Counted from the first letter of the stretch, positions 36,892 to 46,553 are shown. The stretch is 64,000 bases of DNA from Pseudarcicella hirudinis (GCF_900115665.1 NZ_FOXH01000012.1:1-64000); one strand, 5' to 3'. The notes: generated from the sequence alone by a model not told the origin. A program made the numbers and translations.

Positions 36892-38226
36892 TTAAATATC
36901 ATGATGTAATGCTTCCTCCAGGAATGGGTGATTTTTTGCTACCAATGAAGCTTTTGTTAATTCTCCTGAGATAACATAAATAAATGCTGAAGCAAAAATA
37001 GTAACCATTCCAAATTCAACTAAACCGTATCCTCCATTTGGTCCAAGGGTTCCTGGCATAATCATTTGATAAAAATCAAGGTAATGACCAACGATGATGA
37101 ATGCACAACAGATTTTCAGGAAAATCGGTGTACGTTTTGCATCACGAGTCATCATGATTAAGAATGGGAAGAAGAAGTTGAAAAATACATTCAGAATTTC
37201 AGTCGCCTTATAAACTTTGTCATGACCTTCCCAACGCTCAAGGAAATAGATTGTTTCTTCAGGGAAGTTAGCATAATAGATCAAAAGGAATTGAGCAAAC
37301 CAAACGTAAGTCCAGAAAATAGAGAAGGCAAACATAAATTTACCCAAATCATGCAAATGATTCGCATTTACATATTGCATATAGCCTTTATCTTTAAGGA
37401 AAAGAACTGTTAGCGTAATTGTTGCCAAACCTGTAACATGCCAGCTTGAGAACATATACCAGCCGAACATTGTAGAAAACCAGTGTGTATCAATTGACAT
37501 AACCCAGTCCCATGCAGACATTGAACTAGAGATACCCATTACAACGATAAATCCTGTAGCAATTCTAACCATTGAATAAAAGTTAGTAGTTCCACCATTC
37601 AGATCTTCATCTAATGAGCGTTTACGCATACTTCTCCACAAGATCAGCCACAGGGCAAAAAAGACAACCATACGAATAAGGAAAAATGTCTTATTCAGGT
37701 ATCCTGATTTTCCGGCAATAATTTTATCATAGTGCTCACTCGCAGGATCAGTGATTCCATGGTGCAACCAGTGGAAAATAACATCTCCTTTGAAAATGAA
37801 TACTAACAACAATACTGGAAATGTAACGAACAAGAATTTAGGGAAAGCCTCAGGAATTCTTTTTAAAACAGAAGACCAACCAGCTTTTGCCAAATACTGA
37901 ATCGAAACAAAGAACATTCCGATGATTGCAATACCTGTAAAAAACACTCCGTTTAGCCAAAGGTTAACCCAGATACGATTTGTCCAGTCGTACGCCGCAC
38001 TATGATGAGAAACGGCTCCACCCGACAGATGTCCTCCGTGCTCAGCACCATGAGCCGCTACAGCATGAGCTGCTTCATGTCCTTCTCCTCTTGACAACAA
38101 AAATATTCCAATTACCAGAGCCACTACTCCCGCCACAAAAGCCAAAATAACTCTTTTGCGACCTTCCGACGTGAACTCAAAATGTTCTTCGACGTTTGCT
38201 GGGGAAAAATGTGAATGTCCCGCCAT
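36892..38226 (-). CDS. actF: Alternative complex III subunit ActF (NrfD-like, quinol-binding)
   Basis: A 444-residue integral membrane protein with about ten helices, the smaller NrfD/PsrC-like paralogue of ActC in the quinol:cytochrome c oxidoreductase. Its N-terminal stretch has a His-rich loop (HEAAHAVAAHGAEHGGH, about residues 49-65) after the first helix. WVMSIDTHWFSTMFGWY and WTYVWFAQFLLIYYANFPEE are typical. It closes the act gene set and is followed by the subunit II gene. Confidence 0.92.
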   Translation of the reverse strand: MAGHSHFSPANVEEHFEFTSEGRKRVILAFVAGVVALVIGIFLLSRGEGHEAAHAVAAHGAEHGGHLSGGAVSHHSAAYDWTNRIWVNLWLNGVFFTGIAIIGMFFVSIQYLAKAGWSSVLKRIPEAFPKFLFVTFPVLLLVFIFKGDVIFHWLHHGITDPASEHYDKIIAGKSGYLNKTFFLIRMVVFFALWLILWRSMRKRSLDEDLNGGTTNFYSMVRIATGFIVVMGISSSMSAWDWVMSIDTHWFSTMFGWYMFSSWHVTGLATITLTVLFLKDKGYMQYVNANHLHDLGKFMFAFSIFWTYVWFAQFLLIYYANFPEETIYFLERWEGHDKVYKATEILNVFFNFFFPFLIMMTRDAKRTPIFLKICCAFIIVGHYLDFYQMIMPGTLGPNGGYGLVEFGMVTIFASAFIYVISGELTKASLVAKNHPFLEEALHHDI

Positions 38227-38334
38227 ATCTTTTATTTGAAAATTTTAAAATTTAATTTGAATATCCGAGAATCAGAAGATTTAAAATTCGAAAGCAAAGA
38301 CAGGTTTTAAAACAAACTCTATTTCTTTGAAATC

Positions 38335-38348
38335 AGATTCTAGAATCT
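38335..38348 (-). promoter_or_regulatory. 14-bp palindrome between actE and actF
   Basis: AGATTCTAGAATCT is a perfect palindrome. It lies just after the actE stop on the minus strand in a 135-base spacer that also holds degenerate direct repeats (around 38269-38292 and 38330-38354). Possible hairpin in the message. Confidence 0.4.
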
Positions 38349-38361
38349 TCGAACTGCAAAA

Positions 38362-38979
38362 TTATTGTTTCTGAAGTTCATGAACATATAATACAATTTT
38401 CCAACGGTTTTCAGGAGTGATCTGAGAGCCATGAGCCCACATACGTCCTTTTCCATAAGTAATTGTATGATAAATATGCCCGTCATTGACATCTTTCAAA
38501 GCGTCACTTGAATATACAGGAACACCTTTGTACATTTTTCCAACCAACCCGTCTCCTTTTCCCGCCTCACCATGGCAATGCTGACAAAAACGCTCATACT
38601 GCAATTTCCCAGCCTCGATGTTTTCAGGAGTAGCTGTAAAAGGGTTTTTCAAAATAGCTTCTGACATAGCAATACTGTCAGATGGTACAAGACGAGCTGT
38701 TAAGTCTTCCTGTAATAATGCTCTTTTTACTGAATCGCTCAGATTTGCAGGATAGTAGCGACGAGCAACTGTTCCTTTCACCGGCAAACGCATATTCATT
38801 CCGTGAGGATTGATAGTATTTGTATCACCTTCTGATTGGGTCATTGGCTCATATGCCACCGAATGGTACATATTAGGAGCAAATTCAGTACCTGGATTAT
38901 TGTGGGTGTCTCTACACGAAGACATTGCTATTGCAACTGCTCCGGCGACTAGGAAACCCTTTGTTTTTATGGTAAACAT
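38362..38979 (-). CDS. actE: Alternative complex III subunit ActE (monoheme cytochrome c lipoprotein)
   Basis: A 205-residue lipoprotein: signal peptide ending AMSSC (lipobox cysteine near residue 22), then a cytochrome c domain with the single heme site CQHCHGEAGKGDG near residue 133 and a C-terminal Met-containing region GKGRMWAHGSQI likely to give the axial methionine. In alternative complex III this heme passes electrons from ActA/ActB to the oxidase. It sits 78 bases after actD. Confidence 0.93.
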   Translation of the reverse strand: MFTIKTKGFLVAGAVAIAMSSCRDTHNNPGTEFAPNMYHSVAYEPMTQSEGDTNTINPHGMNMRLPVKGTVARRYYPANLSDSVKRALLQEDLTARLVPSDSIAMSEAILKNPFTATPENIEAGKLQYERFCQHCHGEAGKGDGLVGKMYKGVPVYSSDALKDVNDGHIYHTITYGKGRMWAHGSQITPENRWKIVLYVHELQKQ

Positions 38980-39011
38980 ATTCTTAGAAATATTAGTCGT
39001 TGGTCATTGGC

Positions 39012-39044
39012 TTTTGGCGATTAGGCTCAGCCTATTTACCAAAA
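39012..39044 (-). promoter_or_regulatory. Intercistronic hairpin between actD and actE
   Basis: TTTTGG (39012-39017) with CCAAAA (39039-39044) and inner TAGGC/GCCTA around a 3-base loop, with a symmetric 4x4 internal loop. Confidence 0.5.
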
Positions 39045-39057
39045 CATTTGCCTACTA

Positions 39058-39582
39058 TTAAAACTGCTTCACGTTTACTTCGATAGCACCTGACTCTTTC
39101 AATACAGATTCGATTTCATTTTCAGACAATCTGTTACTACCTAAGTTAACAGCCATGATAAATTTATCATCTGTTCCTCTCAAATCGAAAAGTCTTGGCT
39201 CTTTACCTGGCCACAAGCCATTAGAAGCTAAAAATGTGAATACCATACCAAAAGCGGTAAAAAGTACAGTCCCTTCGAAAGATACGGGAATCCAGTCAGG
39301 CAACGCAAAAGCATCTTTACCCCCGATAATCATTGGCCAGTCAAAAACCATTGTATAACTAATCAATGACAAAGCACAGGTTAAACCGGTTAGTCCAAAA
39401 AGGAAAGCAGCTTTAGGAATACGAGTTCTTGGATGACCTAATGCTACATCAAGTCCGTGAATCGGGAATGGTGTATAAACTTCTTCAATTTTAACACCTT
39501 TGCCTCTTACTTCACTAACAGCATGTAATACTTCATCCTCATCTTCGTAAATTCCAACTAAATATTTTTGATTCGTATCCAT
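39058..39582 (-). CDS. actD: Alternative complex III subunit ActD (DUF3341)
   Basis: A 174-residue membrane protein of the DUF3341 family. The cytoplasmic N-terminus has the family pattern YEDEDEVLHAVSEVRGKGVK and YTPFPIHGLDVALG; two hydrophobic helices follow (about 62-82 and 100-120). ActD sits next to ActC and ActF in the membrane part of the complex; a role in proton transfer has been discussed for the family, but its exact job is not shown by the sequence. Confidence 0.93.
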   Translation of the reverse strand: MDTNQKYLVGIYEDEDEVLHAVSEVRGKGVKIEEVYTPFPIHGLDVALGHPRTRIPKAAFLFGLTGLTCALSLISYTMVFDWPMIIGGKDAFALPDWIPVSFEGTVLFTAFGMVFTFLASNGLWPGKEPRLFDLRGTDDKFIMAVNLGSNRLSENEIESVLKESGAIEVNVKQF

Positions 39583-39612
39583 TGTGTATTTACTGTTGTA
39601 ATGTTGTTATAA

Positions 39613-39692
39613 ATAGTGATTAGCAAGCTGTGATTTGAGAATTATGATTTTCCTGTTCCGGTAGAGTATAATTCTCAAATCACCAGTCACTA
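39613..39692 (-). promoter_or_regulatory. Long intercistronic hairpin between actC and actD
   Basis: GTGATTTGAGAATTAT (39630-39645) pairs perfectly with ATAATTCTCAAATCAC (39668-39683), 16 bp, with a 22-base loop. Outside it TAGTGA (39613-39618) and TCACTA (39687-39692) add a further stem. No T-run follows. Confidence 0.65.
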
Positions 39693-39693
39693 A

Positions 39694-41103
39694 TTAATGA
39701 GTCGTCGTCTTGGCTTTTCCACCACCGTGAGATTTCTTATGCGGGTAATTCGAAGAAACACCCTTCATTACGGCTTTAACCTCAGCCATGTTTACAACAG
39801 GAAGGAATTTAGCGAATAAAAAGAAAAGTGTAAAGAATAAACCGAATGAGAAAATATAATCACCCATGTCATACATTGTTGGTGAGAACATTGCCCATGA
39901 AGATGGCAGGTAGTCACGGTGTAATGAAGAAACGATGATTACAAAGCGCTCGAACCACATACCAACGTTTACAACGATTGACAAGAAGAATGAAACCAAA
40001 AGGTTCGTACGAATGCTTTTGAACCAGAACAGCTGTGGAGAAATAACGTTACAAGTCATCATCATCCAGTAAGCCCACCAGTATGGACCTGTAGCACGGT
40101 TGATAAAACAGTAGCTTTCATATTCAACACCTGAATACCAGGCAATGAAAAACTCTGTCAAATATGCAATACCTACAATGGAACCAGTTACCGTCACAAT
40201 GATGTTCATCATTTCGATATGTTCAATTGTAATATAGTCTTCAAGTTTAAATACAACCCTTGTGATTAACAACAAAGTCTGTACCATCGCAAATCCTGAG
40301 AAGATCGCACCGGCAACGAAGTAAGGAGGGAAGATTGTAGTATGCCATCCCGGAATTACTGAAGTTGCAAAGTCCATTGATACAATTGTATGTACAGAAA
40401 GTACAAGAGGTGTTGAAATACCTGCAAGGATTAATGATACGTATTCGTAACGAGCCCAGGTTTTAGCGGATCCCGTCCAGCCTAAGCTGAATAAACCATA
40501 CCAGAATTTAGAAGCCTTGGTTTGTGCACGGTCACGGATTGTTGCTAAATCAGGAACAAGACCGATATACCAGAACACTAATGATACTGAAAGATATGTC
40601 GAAATCGCAAATACGTCCCAAACCAACGGAGAGTTAAAGTTAACCCAAAGAGATCCGAATGTATTAGGAAGAGGTAATGCCCAATAGAATAACCATGGAC
40701 GGCCCATGTGAGCAAGGATAAAAGAAGCTGCACAAAGTACGGCAAAAATAGTCATCGCTTCAGCTGAACGGTTGATTGAAGTTCTCCATTTCTGACGGAA
40801 CAACAATAATACGGCAGAGATAAGTGTACCTGCATGACCAATACCAACCCACCATACAAAGTTAGTGATATCCCAAGCCCAACCTACAGTTTTATTTAAT
40901 CCCCAAACTCCGATTCCTTCCCACCAAGTCCAGAAAAGACAATAAGCTCCGTAAGCAAAGATAACGCAAGAAACACCAAAGGCAATTTTCCACTCTTTCG
41001 TTGGTGCTCCTTCTACTTGCTTACAAATATCGTGTGTTACGTCGTGATAAGATTTGCCCCCGTCAACGAGATGCTCTCTTATAGGTGATACTACGTGCGA
41101 CAT
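39694..41103 (-). CDS. actC: Alternative complex III subunit ActC (NrfD-like, quinol-binding)
   Basis: A 469-residue integral membrane protein of the NrfD/PsrC family with about ten helices; it provides the quinol oxidation site of the complex. Features include the helix [20 protein letters not shown] with the family Gly-His (residues about 88-107), [13 protein letters not shown] before it, and a His/Lys-rich cytoplasmic tail. Gene order actB-actC-actD is as in other Bacteroidota. Confidence 0.95.
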   Translation of the reverse strand: MSHVVSPIREHLVDGGKSYHDVTHDICKQVEGAPTKEWKIAFGVSCVIFAYGAYCLFWTWWEGIGVWGLNKTVGWAWDITNFVWWVGIGHAGTLISAVLLLFRQKWRTSINRSAEAMTIFAVLCAASFILAHMGRPWLFYWALPLPNTFGSLWVNFNSPLVWDVFAISTYLSVSLVFWYIGLVPDLATIRDRAQTKASKFWYGLFSLGWTGSAKTWARYEYVSLILAGISTPLVLSVHTIVSMDFATSVIPGWHTTIFPPYFVAGAIFSGFAMVQTLLLITRVVFKLEDYITIEHIEMMNIIVTVTGSIVGIAYLTEFFIAWYSGVEYESYCFINRATGPYWWAYWMMMTCNVISPQLFWFKSIRTNLLVSFFLSIVVNVGMWFERFVIIVSSLHRDYLPSSWAMFSPTMYDMGDYIFSFGLFFTLFFLFAKFLPVVNMAEVKAVMKGVSSNYPHKKSHGGGKAKTTTH

Positions 41104-41151
41104 ATTTTAGAAATTATAAATTTTGAATTATAAAGTTTTGAATTACAAACT

Positions 41152-41193
41152 GAAGAATGATGAATCGGTTTGCTGCTCTCCTCATCATTATTC
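41152..41193 (-). promoter_or_regulatory. Intercistronic hairpin between actB and actC
   Basis: GAAGAATGATGA (41152-41163) pairs at 11 of 12 positions with TCATCATTATTC (41182-41193). A/T-rich flanks add weaker pairing (AATTATAAA with TTATAATT). Confidence 0.5.
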
Positions 41194-41205
41194 ATTTATA
41201 ATTAA

Positions 41206-44200
41206 TTATGCATGCTCTTTGTGTTCAACTTTCGCTTCTTCTTTCTTAGCTTCTTTTTCCTTATTACGGATTTTAACAAGATAAGAAACATTTGGCTTGA
41301 TATTGATTTCTTCAATCACTCCAAATGCACGTCCTTCACGTTCAACTTCTAATAATTTAGAGATTTCTGATGACGGATCATTCATATCTCCGAATGTAAT
41401 AGCATTAGTTGGACAAGATTGTGAACAAGCAGTTTGTATTTCGTTTGGACCTGGTCTTCTTTTCTCTTTCTTCGCTTCCAATTTACCTGCCTGGATACGC
41501 TGAACGCACATAGAACATTTTTCCATAACCCCACGTGAACGAACCGTTACGTCAGGGTTAATTACCATACGTCCAAGGTCATTGTTGAAATGGAAATCGT
41601 AATCATCAGTCTGGTAATAGCGGAACCAGTTGAAACGACGAACTTTATATGGACAGTTGTTAGCACAGTAACGAGTACCGATACAACGGTTGTAAGTCAT
41701 TTGGTTCAACCCTTCAGATGAGTGAGTTGTCGCCAATACCGGACAAACTGTTTCACATGGAGCGTTGTTACAGTGCTGACACATCATTGGCTGGAAGACA
41801 ACTTCAGGATTTTCTGAAGCATGCTCCAATCCTTTTAAATCATCAACACTAGCATCAGAAGAGTAATAACGGTCAATACGCATCCAGTGCATCTCACGAC
41901 GGTTAACAACTTCCTGACGACCAACTACCGCAACGTTATTTTCTGCTGAACATGATACGATACAAGAACTACATCCTGTACAGGTATTAAGGTCGATAAC
42001 CATACCCCAGGCATGATTATTATATTTATGTCCATTCCAGATAGAAATGTCCATTGCAGACTTTTTACCTTCAGCAGTTGTAATTTCCGGTCTGAAACGT
42101 CCGGCTAAAACATTTTTCTGATATTCAGCCAATACGGTTTCCTGAACTACCGCTTCACGGGCCATTACAGTATTGTGTGTCTGCGTACGCGCTAGCTTTC
42201 TGTCTTTTCCGGTAAGTTTAATCTGAACGTCACCAGTATTGAAAAACGCTAAGGTATTATTTACTTTAGTAATAAAAGGATAAGCGTTTACTCCGACACC
42301 ATTTGCAGACTTCCCTGCTGCGGTACGGCCGTAACCGATAGCAATTGCAATAGTATCATTTGCCTGACCCGGTTGAATCAGCAATGGCAATTTTACTGAT
42401 TTACCATTCACAGAAACCTCAACCTCCTGAGTATCAAGTTCAACTTCACCTTCAAAATTTAATTTCTTGGCAGTGGCAAGTGAAACTGTTGCATAATTAT
42501 CCCAACATGCTTTAGAGATAGGTTCAGGACATTCTTGCAACCATGGATTGTTTGCCTGAGAACCTGTTCCCATAATTACCTTCTCATAAATAGCTAATTC
42601 CAGTTTATCAGAAGGTTTGTAAGCAGCAGCAATTTTAGCTGAGGCATCAGCAAGATCAACTGCCGGAACTGCTGAAGACGAAGCGATACCTGCCGGTTCG
42701 AAAACGCCATCATGTAAAGCATTACTCCAGGCAAGTTTACCACCTTTTAGAAGATTAGTTTTCCAGTTACTTTCAAGATATGAAGCATAATCTCCATTCA
42801 AACCAGCCCAAACCAAAAGGCTTGATTGTGTCTGACGGGTCTTGAAAATAGTTGAGATTGTCGGCTGAGTTAAAGAGTAGTATCCTTTCTTCGGTTCAGC
42901 ATCATTCCATGATTCAAGATAATGAGAATCAGGAGTATTATATTTACAAAGAGAACCAGTCTCATCTGCTCTGTCGTTGGTAGAAATAGAAAGGGCAACT
43001 TTTGGAAGAGCCTCTGCTAATTCAGCACCCAGCGGGTGATTATAAACAGGGTTTGCATTATAGAAAATTACCCCTGCAATTTGTCCTGCTTTAGCTTCGC
43101 TGATAAATGAAGCCATCTCAGCATCATTCCCCTGACGGTAGTTAGTTGAAGCAGCCAAATCGATTGTTACACCATAAGAACCTAAAAGGGCATTAATAGC
43201 AACAACAACTTTCTGAACTTCCGGATCATTTGAACCTGATACTACCAAGGCAGCACCTTTAGAAGCAACAAGATCAGCAGCAGCTTTGTCTAAATGATCA
43301 ATTTTAACAGAAGGAGCAGAAACAGGAGCAGCACCTAATTTATGAGCAACAGCATTATATAATGATGTTACTACCAATCCTTCCTGTGAAGGTTTATAAG
43401 CAGAACGATAGTCAGCGTTACCTCCGGTCATTGACATAATTGTCTCAAACTGATAGTGACGTGACATTTCTTTGTTACCTCCTTTAGCAGAGCTTACTCT
43501 ACGTCCTTTTGCCCATTGTGCAGCATAATCATCAGAACCTAACCATGTTCCCAGGAAATCAGCACCAATTGAAACAATAGTTTTTGCTTTACTGAAATCA
43601 AAACTTGGTAAAACACCACCATTTGCCTGAATCAGACCTGATGCAGAGTTTGCATCATAAGTAACGTGTTTTGTGGTTGGGTATTTAGTAATGAAGTCAG
43701 CTATTACCTTTTTAGTAGTAGGAGAGAGGATTGTATTAGAAACAATTCTGATCTGTCCACCCTGAGCAGCAATTCTGCCTAGTTCAGCAATAATTGCTTT
43801 ATCTGCAGAAGCCCAATCCGAAGCTTTTCCGGAAACCTGAGCTCCTTTTAATTTTTCGTTATCATAAAGACTCAATACCGATGCATGAACGCGGGCAGAA
43901 AGACCTTTGGTAAGAGATGAAGAAGGGTTAACTTCTAATTTGATAGGACGACCTTCACGGGTTTTAACCAGCACTGAAGCATAATCACCCCCATCTGTAA
44001 ATGTTGATGCATACCAGCTTGCGATAGTCGGCTCAACATCTTCAGGTTTATTTAAATAAGGGATTGTGTTCTTTACAGGCGCTTCGCAGGCGGCCAATGA
44101 TACAGCAGCAACTCCGAAACCTAATACCTTAAGAAAATCACGGCGATGAGTACTTGTTCCATCCACCAGACTTTCACCCTTATAATCGTTTTCAGAAGGC

Positions 44201-44295
44201 TTACTTCCGAATTCGTTATGAATGTTTTTTACGAAATCAGCATCGTTGGTTAACTCCTCTATACCTCTCCAATACCTTTTTGTAGTATTTTCCAT
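41206..44295 (-). CDS. actB: Alternative complex III subunit ActB (molybdopterin-oxidoreductase-like plus Fe-S domain)
   Basis: A 1029-residue periplasmic subunit. The N-terminus has a Tat signal, HRRDFLKVLGFGVAAVSLAA, ending in a lipobox cysteine near residue 71, so it is a Tat-exported lipoprotein. The middle is a molybdopterin-oxidoreductase-like domain; in this family it holds no cofactor. From about residue 770 a four-cluster ferredoxin domain follows with CTGCSSCIVSC, CQHCNNAPCETVCP, CIGTRYCANNCPY and CSMCVQRIQAG...CSQSCP. It links ActC-side quinol oxidation to the hemes of ActA. Confidence 0.96.
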   Translation of the reverse strand: MENTTKRYWRGIEELTNDADFVKNIHNEFGSKPSENDYKGESLVDGTSTHRRDFLKVLGFGVAAVSLAACEAPVKNTIPYLNKPEDVEPTIASWYASTFTDGGDYASVLVKTREGRPIKLEVNPSSSLTKGLSARVHASVLSLYDNEKLKGAQVSGKASDWASADKAIIAELGRIAAQGGQIRIVSNTILSPTTKKVIADFITKYPTTKHVTYDANSASGLIQANGGVLPSFDFSKAKTIVSIGADFLGTWLGSDDYAAQWAKGRRVSSAKGGNKEMSRHYQFETIMSMTGGNADYRSAYKPSQEGLVVTSLYNAVAHKLGAAPVSAPSVKIDHLDKAAADLVASKGAALVVSGSNDPEVQKVVVAINALLGSYGVTIDLAASTNYRQGNDAEMASFISEAKAGQIAGVIFYNANPVYNHPLGAELAEALPKVALSISTNDRADETGSLCKYNTPDSHYLESWNDAEPKKGYYSLTQPTISTIFKTRQTQSSLLVWAGLNGDYASYLESNWKTNLLKGGKLAWSNALHDGVFEPAGIASSSAVPAVDLADASAKIAAAYKPSDKLELAIYEKVIMGTGSQANNPWLQECPEPISKACWDNYATVSLATAKKLNFEGEVELDTQEVEVSVNGKSVKLPLLIQPGQANDTIAIAIGYGRTAAGKSANGVGVNAYPFITKVNNTLAFFNTGDVQIKLTGKDRKLARTQTHNTVMAREAVVQETVLAEYQKNVLAGRFRPEITTAEGKKSAMDISIWNGHKYNNHAWGMVIDLNTCTGCSSCIVSCSAENNVAVVGRQEVVNRREMHWMRIDRYYSSDASVDDLKGLEHASENPEVVFQPMMCQHCNNAPCETVCPVLATTHSSEGLNQMTYNRCIGTRYCANNCPYKVRRFNWFRYYQTDDYDFHFNNDLGRMVINPDVTVRSRGVMEKCSMCVQRIQAGKLEAKKEKRRPGPNEIQTACSQSCPTNAITFGDMNDPSSEISKLLEVEREGRAFGVIEEINIKPNVSYLVKIRNKEKEAKKEEAKVEHKEHA

Positions 44296-44336
44296 ATTAT
44301 ATATATGTATAAATCTTCAATTAAGTTAATTCAAAA

Positions 44337-44362
44337 ACCAAACCTTTTTGAAAAGATTTGGT
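44337..44362 (-). promoter_or_regulatory. Intercistronic hairpin between actA and actB
   Basis: ACCAAACCTTTT (44337-44348) with AAAAGATTTGGT (44351-44362); the single mismatch is a G-U pair in the transcript, so 12 pairs form around a 2-base turn (probably opening to a slightly larger loop). Confidence 0.5.
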
Positions 44363-44376
44363 ATTTCATGTACGTA

Positions 44377-45597
44377 TTAATAGTGACACTTAGAACATTC
44401 TAAACCACCGATATTCTGAACTTTCAATGGCTCTTTATGATCTTTATTGTGAATTTCAACCAACTTATCATAGTAAGCGTTGCCTTTAGCATTGACATCC
44501 GTCTTTCTGTGACAGTCGATACACCAACCCATTGTCAGAGAAGAACGTTGTTCAACTACTTCCATTTTCTCAATTTCGCCATGGCAATTCTTACACTCAA
44601 GTCCTCCGACATTAGTATGCTGAGAGTGGTTGAAATAAGCTAAGTCAGGAAGATTATGAACACGTACCCATTGAATTGGCTCATCTTTTTCAATAGCACG
44701 ATAAATTTTCTGAATTTCAGGAGATTCACGCTTGATGGCATTGTGACAGTTCATACAAATGTTTGCAGAAGGAACGTTTGCACCTTTTCCTTTATAAACG
44801 CCTGTGTGACAATAGTTACAATTGATCTGATACTGACCAGCGTGTAATTTGTGAGAGAATTGAATTGGTTGCTCAGGTGCATAACCCTGATGAATACCTA
44901 CTCCGTAAGCAGCATCAATGGTAGCTTTACCAATCAAGAGTGTAATTAACAATGCCGCACCGGTTTTAAAGGCATTGTTACCTGCTAACTTTTTTCCGTT
45001 TTCAGCAAGTCTTTGAAGAAAAGGAACATTTTGAGCTGCTTCAGATTCAGGATCAACTGAAGCAAGTTTTGAAAGAGTAGTAACAATTGACAGAAGTGCT
45101 ACTAAAACTAATACCATTACTAATAACAATGCTACCAGAATGTATTCCATCATACCTCCGTTAGAAGCACCTGCCGCCGGAGCTGCCTGAGTACCTCCTG
45201 CCGGAGCGGCGCCCGCTTGCGGAGTTGCCGGTGCAGCCTGAGCATCAATATAAGCTACGACACTTTTAATCTGAGCCTCAGAATATCCAGGATAAGGAGT
45301 CATCTGTGCCTTATTGAACTTATTGTAAAGGTCATTGGCATATTTATCTCCAGAAGCGATAACTGCCTGCGGGTTATGTACCCATTTTACAATCCAATCA
45401 ATTGGTCTTCTCTGACTTACACCCTGAAGACCAGGCCCTACTAAAGTTTCTGCATTCGTATTGTGACAAGCAGCGCAGTTATTTTTGAAAATCTGTTCGC
45501 CCTCGGCTGGGTCTTGAGCATTCACTCGAACAACTAAGGCGAGAATGCCTAAAACTGCCGTTAAAGCAACAATTTTCAAGCGTTTCATGGTTATCAT
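44377..45597 (-). CDS. actA: Alternative complex III subunit ActA, hexaheme cytochrome c
   Basis: A 406-residue multiheme cytochrome c. After the signal segment (about residues 5-27) comes a monoheme cytochrome c domain with CAACH at residues 41-45, then an Ala/Pro/Gly-rich linker (about 118-148), one membrane helix (about 150-172) and a C-terminal domain with five CxxCH sites: CNYCH, CMNCH, CKNCH, CIDCH and CSKCH. Core ActA is a pentaheme protein, so the N-terminal heme domain is an addition. It is the first gene of the act-cox operon. Two ATG codons three apart are possible starts; the second (45588) gives the more usual MKRLKI start. Confidence 0.93.
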   Translation of the reverse strand: MITMKRLKIVALTAVLGILALVVRVNAQDPAEGEQIFKNNCAACHNTNAETLVGPGLQGVSQRRPIDWIVKWVHNPQAVIASGDKYANDLYNKFNKAQMTPYPGYSEAQIKSVVAYIDAQAAPATPQAGAAPAGGTQAAPAAGASNGGMMEYILVALLLVMVLVLVALLSIVTTLSKLASVDPESEAAQNVPFLQRLAENGKKLAGNNAFKTGAALLITLLIGKATIDAAYGVGIHQGYAPEQPIQFSHKLHAGQYQINCNYCHTGVYKGKGANVPSANICMNCHNAIKRESPEIQKIYRAIEKDEPIQWVRVHNLPDLAYFNHSQHTNVGGLECKNCHGEIEKMEVVEQRSSLTMGWCIDCHRKTDVNAKGNAYYDKLVEIHNKDHKEPLKVQNIGGLECSKCHY

Positions 45598-46420
45598 AAG
45601 AATTATATAACTTATTTATTAAATAGTAAACACAAATTATTCTGAACTGATAATTTTTTAAAATACACGTTAAAACTTCAAGAATTAAACTTCAATGAGT
45701 CATCGATTGAGCCGTAAAAACGTAATTTACCCACCATTTCGGGTCACAAAAGTACAATCGGATTTTTTATGAACCAATTAATTTTTTATTCATTTTATGC
45801 AAAAACAGCCCTTCTCTTTCAAATTTAGAATGATTCTGAATTGCAATCAGGGCCATCAAATCAAGCATTCTATTTATTCTGTTAAAAATAGGATAATAAA
45901 AAGATTGCATTCATTTTACACAAAAATATTTTCCATGAAAAGTATTTTGATTCTCAAATAGTTAGCCTAAAAGAATTTGAATCTAATAATTATCTGTGGA
46001 ATAGCCAAAACAAAAGTCTGTCATTGAACTCAAACTTTTGTTTTTAAATCGTAAAAAAATCAATATCAAATTATTTTCTGACAACTTTTCATTTGTCCGA
46101 ATTGTTACACAATATTCCTTAGTCCATTCTTTCCTTATAATGGTCTGTCTTCAAATCATGCGATTTTTATTACCATCACAAGACAATCTCCTGCATTTCG
46201 GTTTTCAGAAAATACAGATAAAGTTTTTAAAACATCGGACCTGAAACAATCCGGTTAAAACATTATCCGTTAAAGTACATTTTGCCGAAATTCTTAAAAT
46301 TCCCTGAAAAAGCAGCGTAACAGAAATGAAATGTCAAAAATAAGGGATGATATACTGTCAGAGTAAATTATCGGAAAAGAGTTTAAGAAAGAATCCGATT
46401 ATAAAAATTCCGGGAAAGGC
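45598..46420. other. 863-base gene-free region upstream of actA
   Basis: Between actA and tRNA-Cys I see no convincing gene. It holds the act promoter, an approximately 145-base leader before actA, and AT-rich DNA. A 68-codon plus-strand frame (46038-46244) has no family resemblance and no promoter. CAAAAGT/ACTTTTG near 46011-46040 is a weak inverted repeat. Binding sites for respiratory regulators could lie here, but none was recognised. Confidence 0.5.
45747..45777 (-). promoter_or_regulatory. act-cox operon promoter
   Basis: Minus-strand TTGG (45774-45777), a 19-base spacer and TACTTTTG (45747-45754). The -7 box is perfect and the -33 box is off by one. It is about 150 bases before actA. 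Confidence 0.65.
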
Positions 46421-46423
46421 AAA

Positions 46424-46456
46424 AAAAATACCTCTGATTGCTCAGAGGTATTTTAG
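46424..46456 (-). terminator. Terminator of tRNA-Cys
   Basis: AAATACCTCTGA/TCAGAGGTATTT stem with a 4-base loop, followed on the minus strand by a run of eight T. Confidence 0.85.
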
Positions 46457-46460
46457 GAAG

Positions 46461-46531
46461 AGGTCTCGAGCGGATTCGAACCGCTGTAGAAGCTTTTGCA
46501 GAGCTCTGCCTAGCCACTCGGCCACAAGACC
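46461..46531 (-). tRNA. trnC: tRNA-Cys (anticodon GCA)
   Basis: Minus-strand cloverleaf: acceptor GGTCTTG with CGAGACC (one G-T pair), anticodon loop CTGCAAA, T-arm GCGGTTCGAATCCGC, discriminator T as expected for Cys. CCA is not encoded. It is a single-gene transcript with its own -7 element and terminator. Confidence 0.94.
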
Positions 46532-46553
46532 ATTTATTTGTGTTTCCAGAATG

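Noticed and set aside
39058-45597. Polysulfide or nitrite reductase (Psr/Nrf) operon
   Set aside because: NrfD-like and Fe-S proteins are present, but the DUF3341 gene, two NrfD paralogues, the multiheme cytochrome and the linked oxidase define alternative complex III.
46038-46244. 68-codon plus-strand frame upstream of actA
   Set aside because: AT-rich, basic and aromatic-rich translation without promoter, family match or conserved look.
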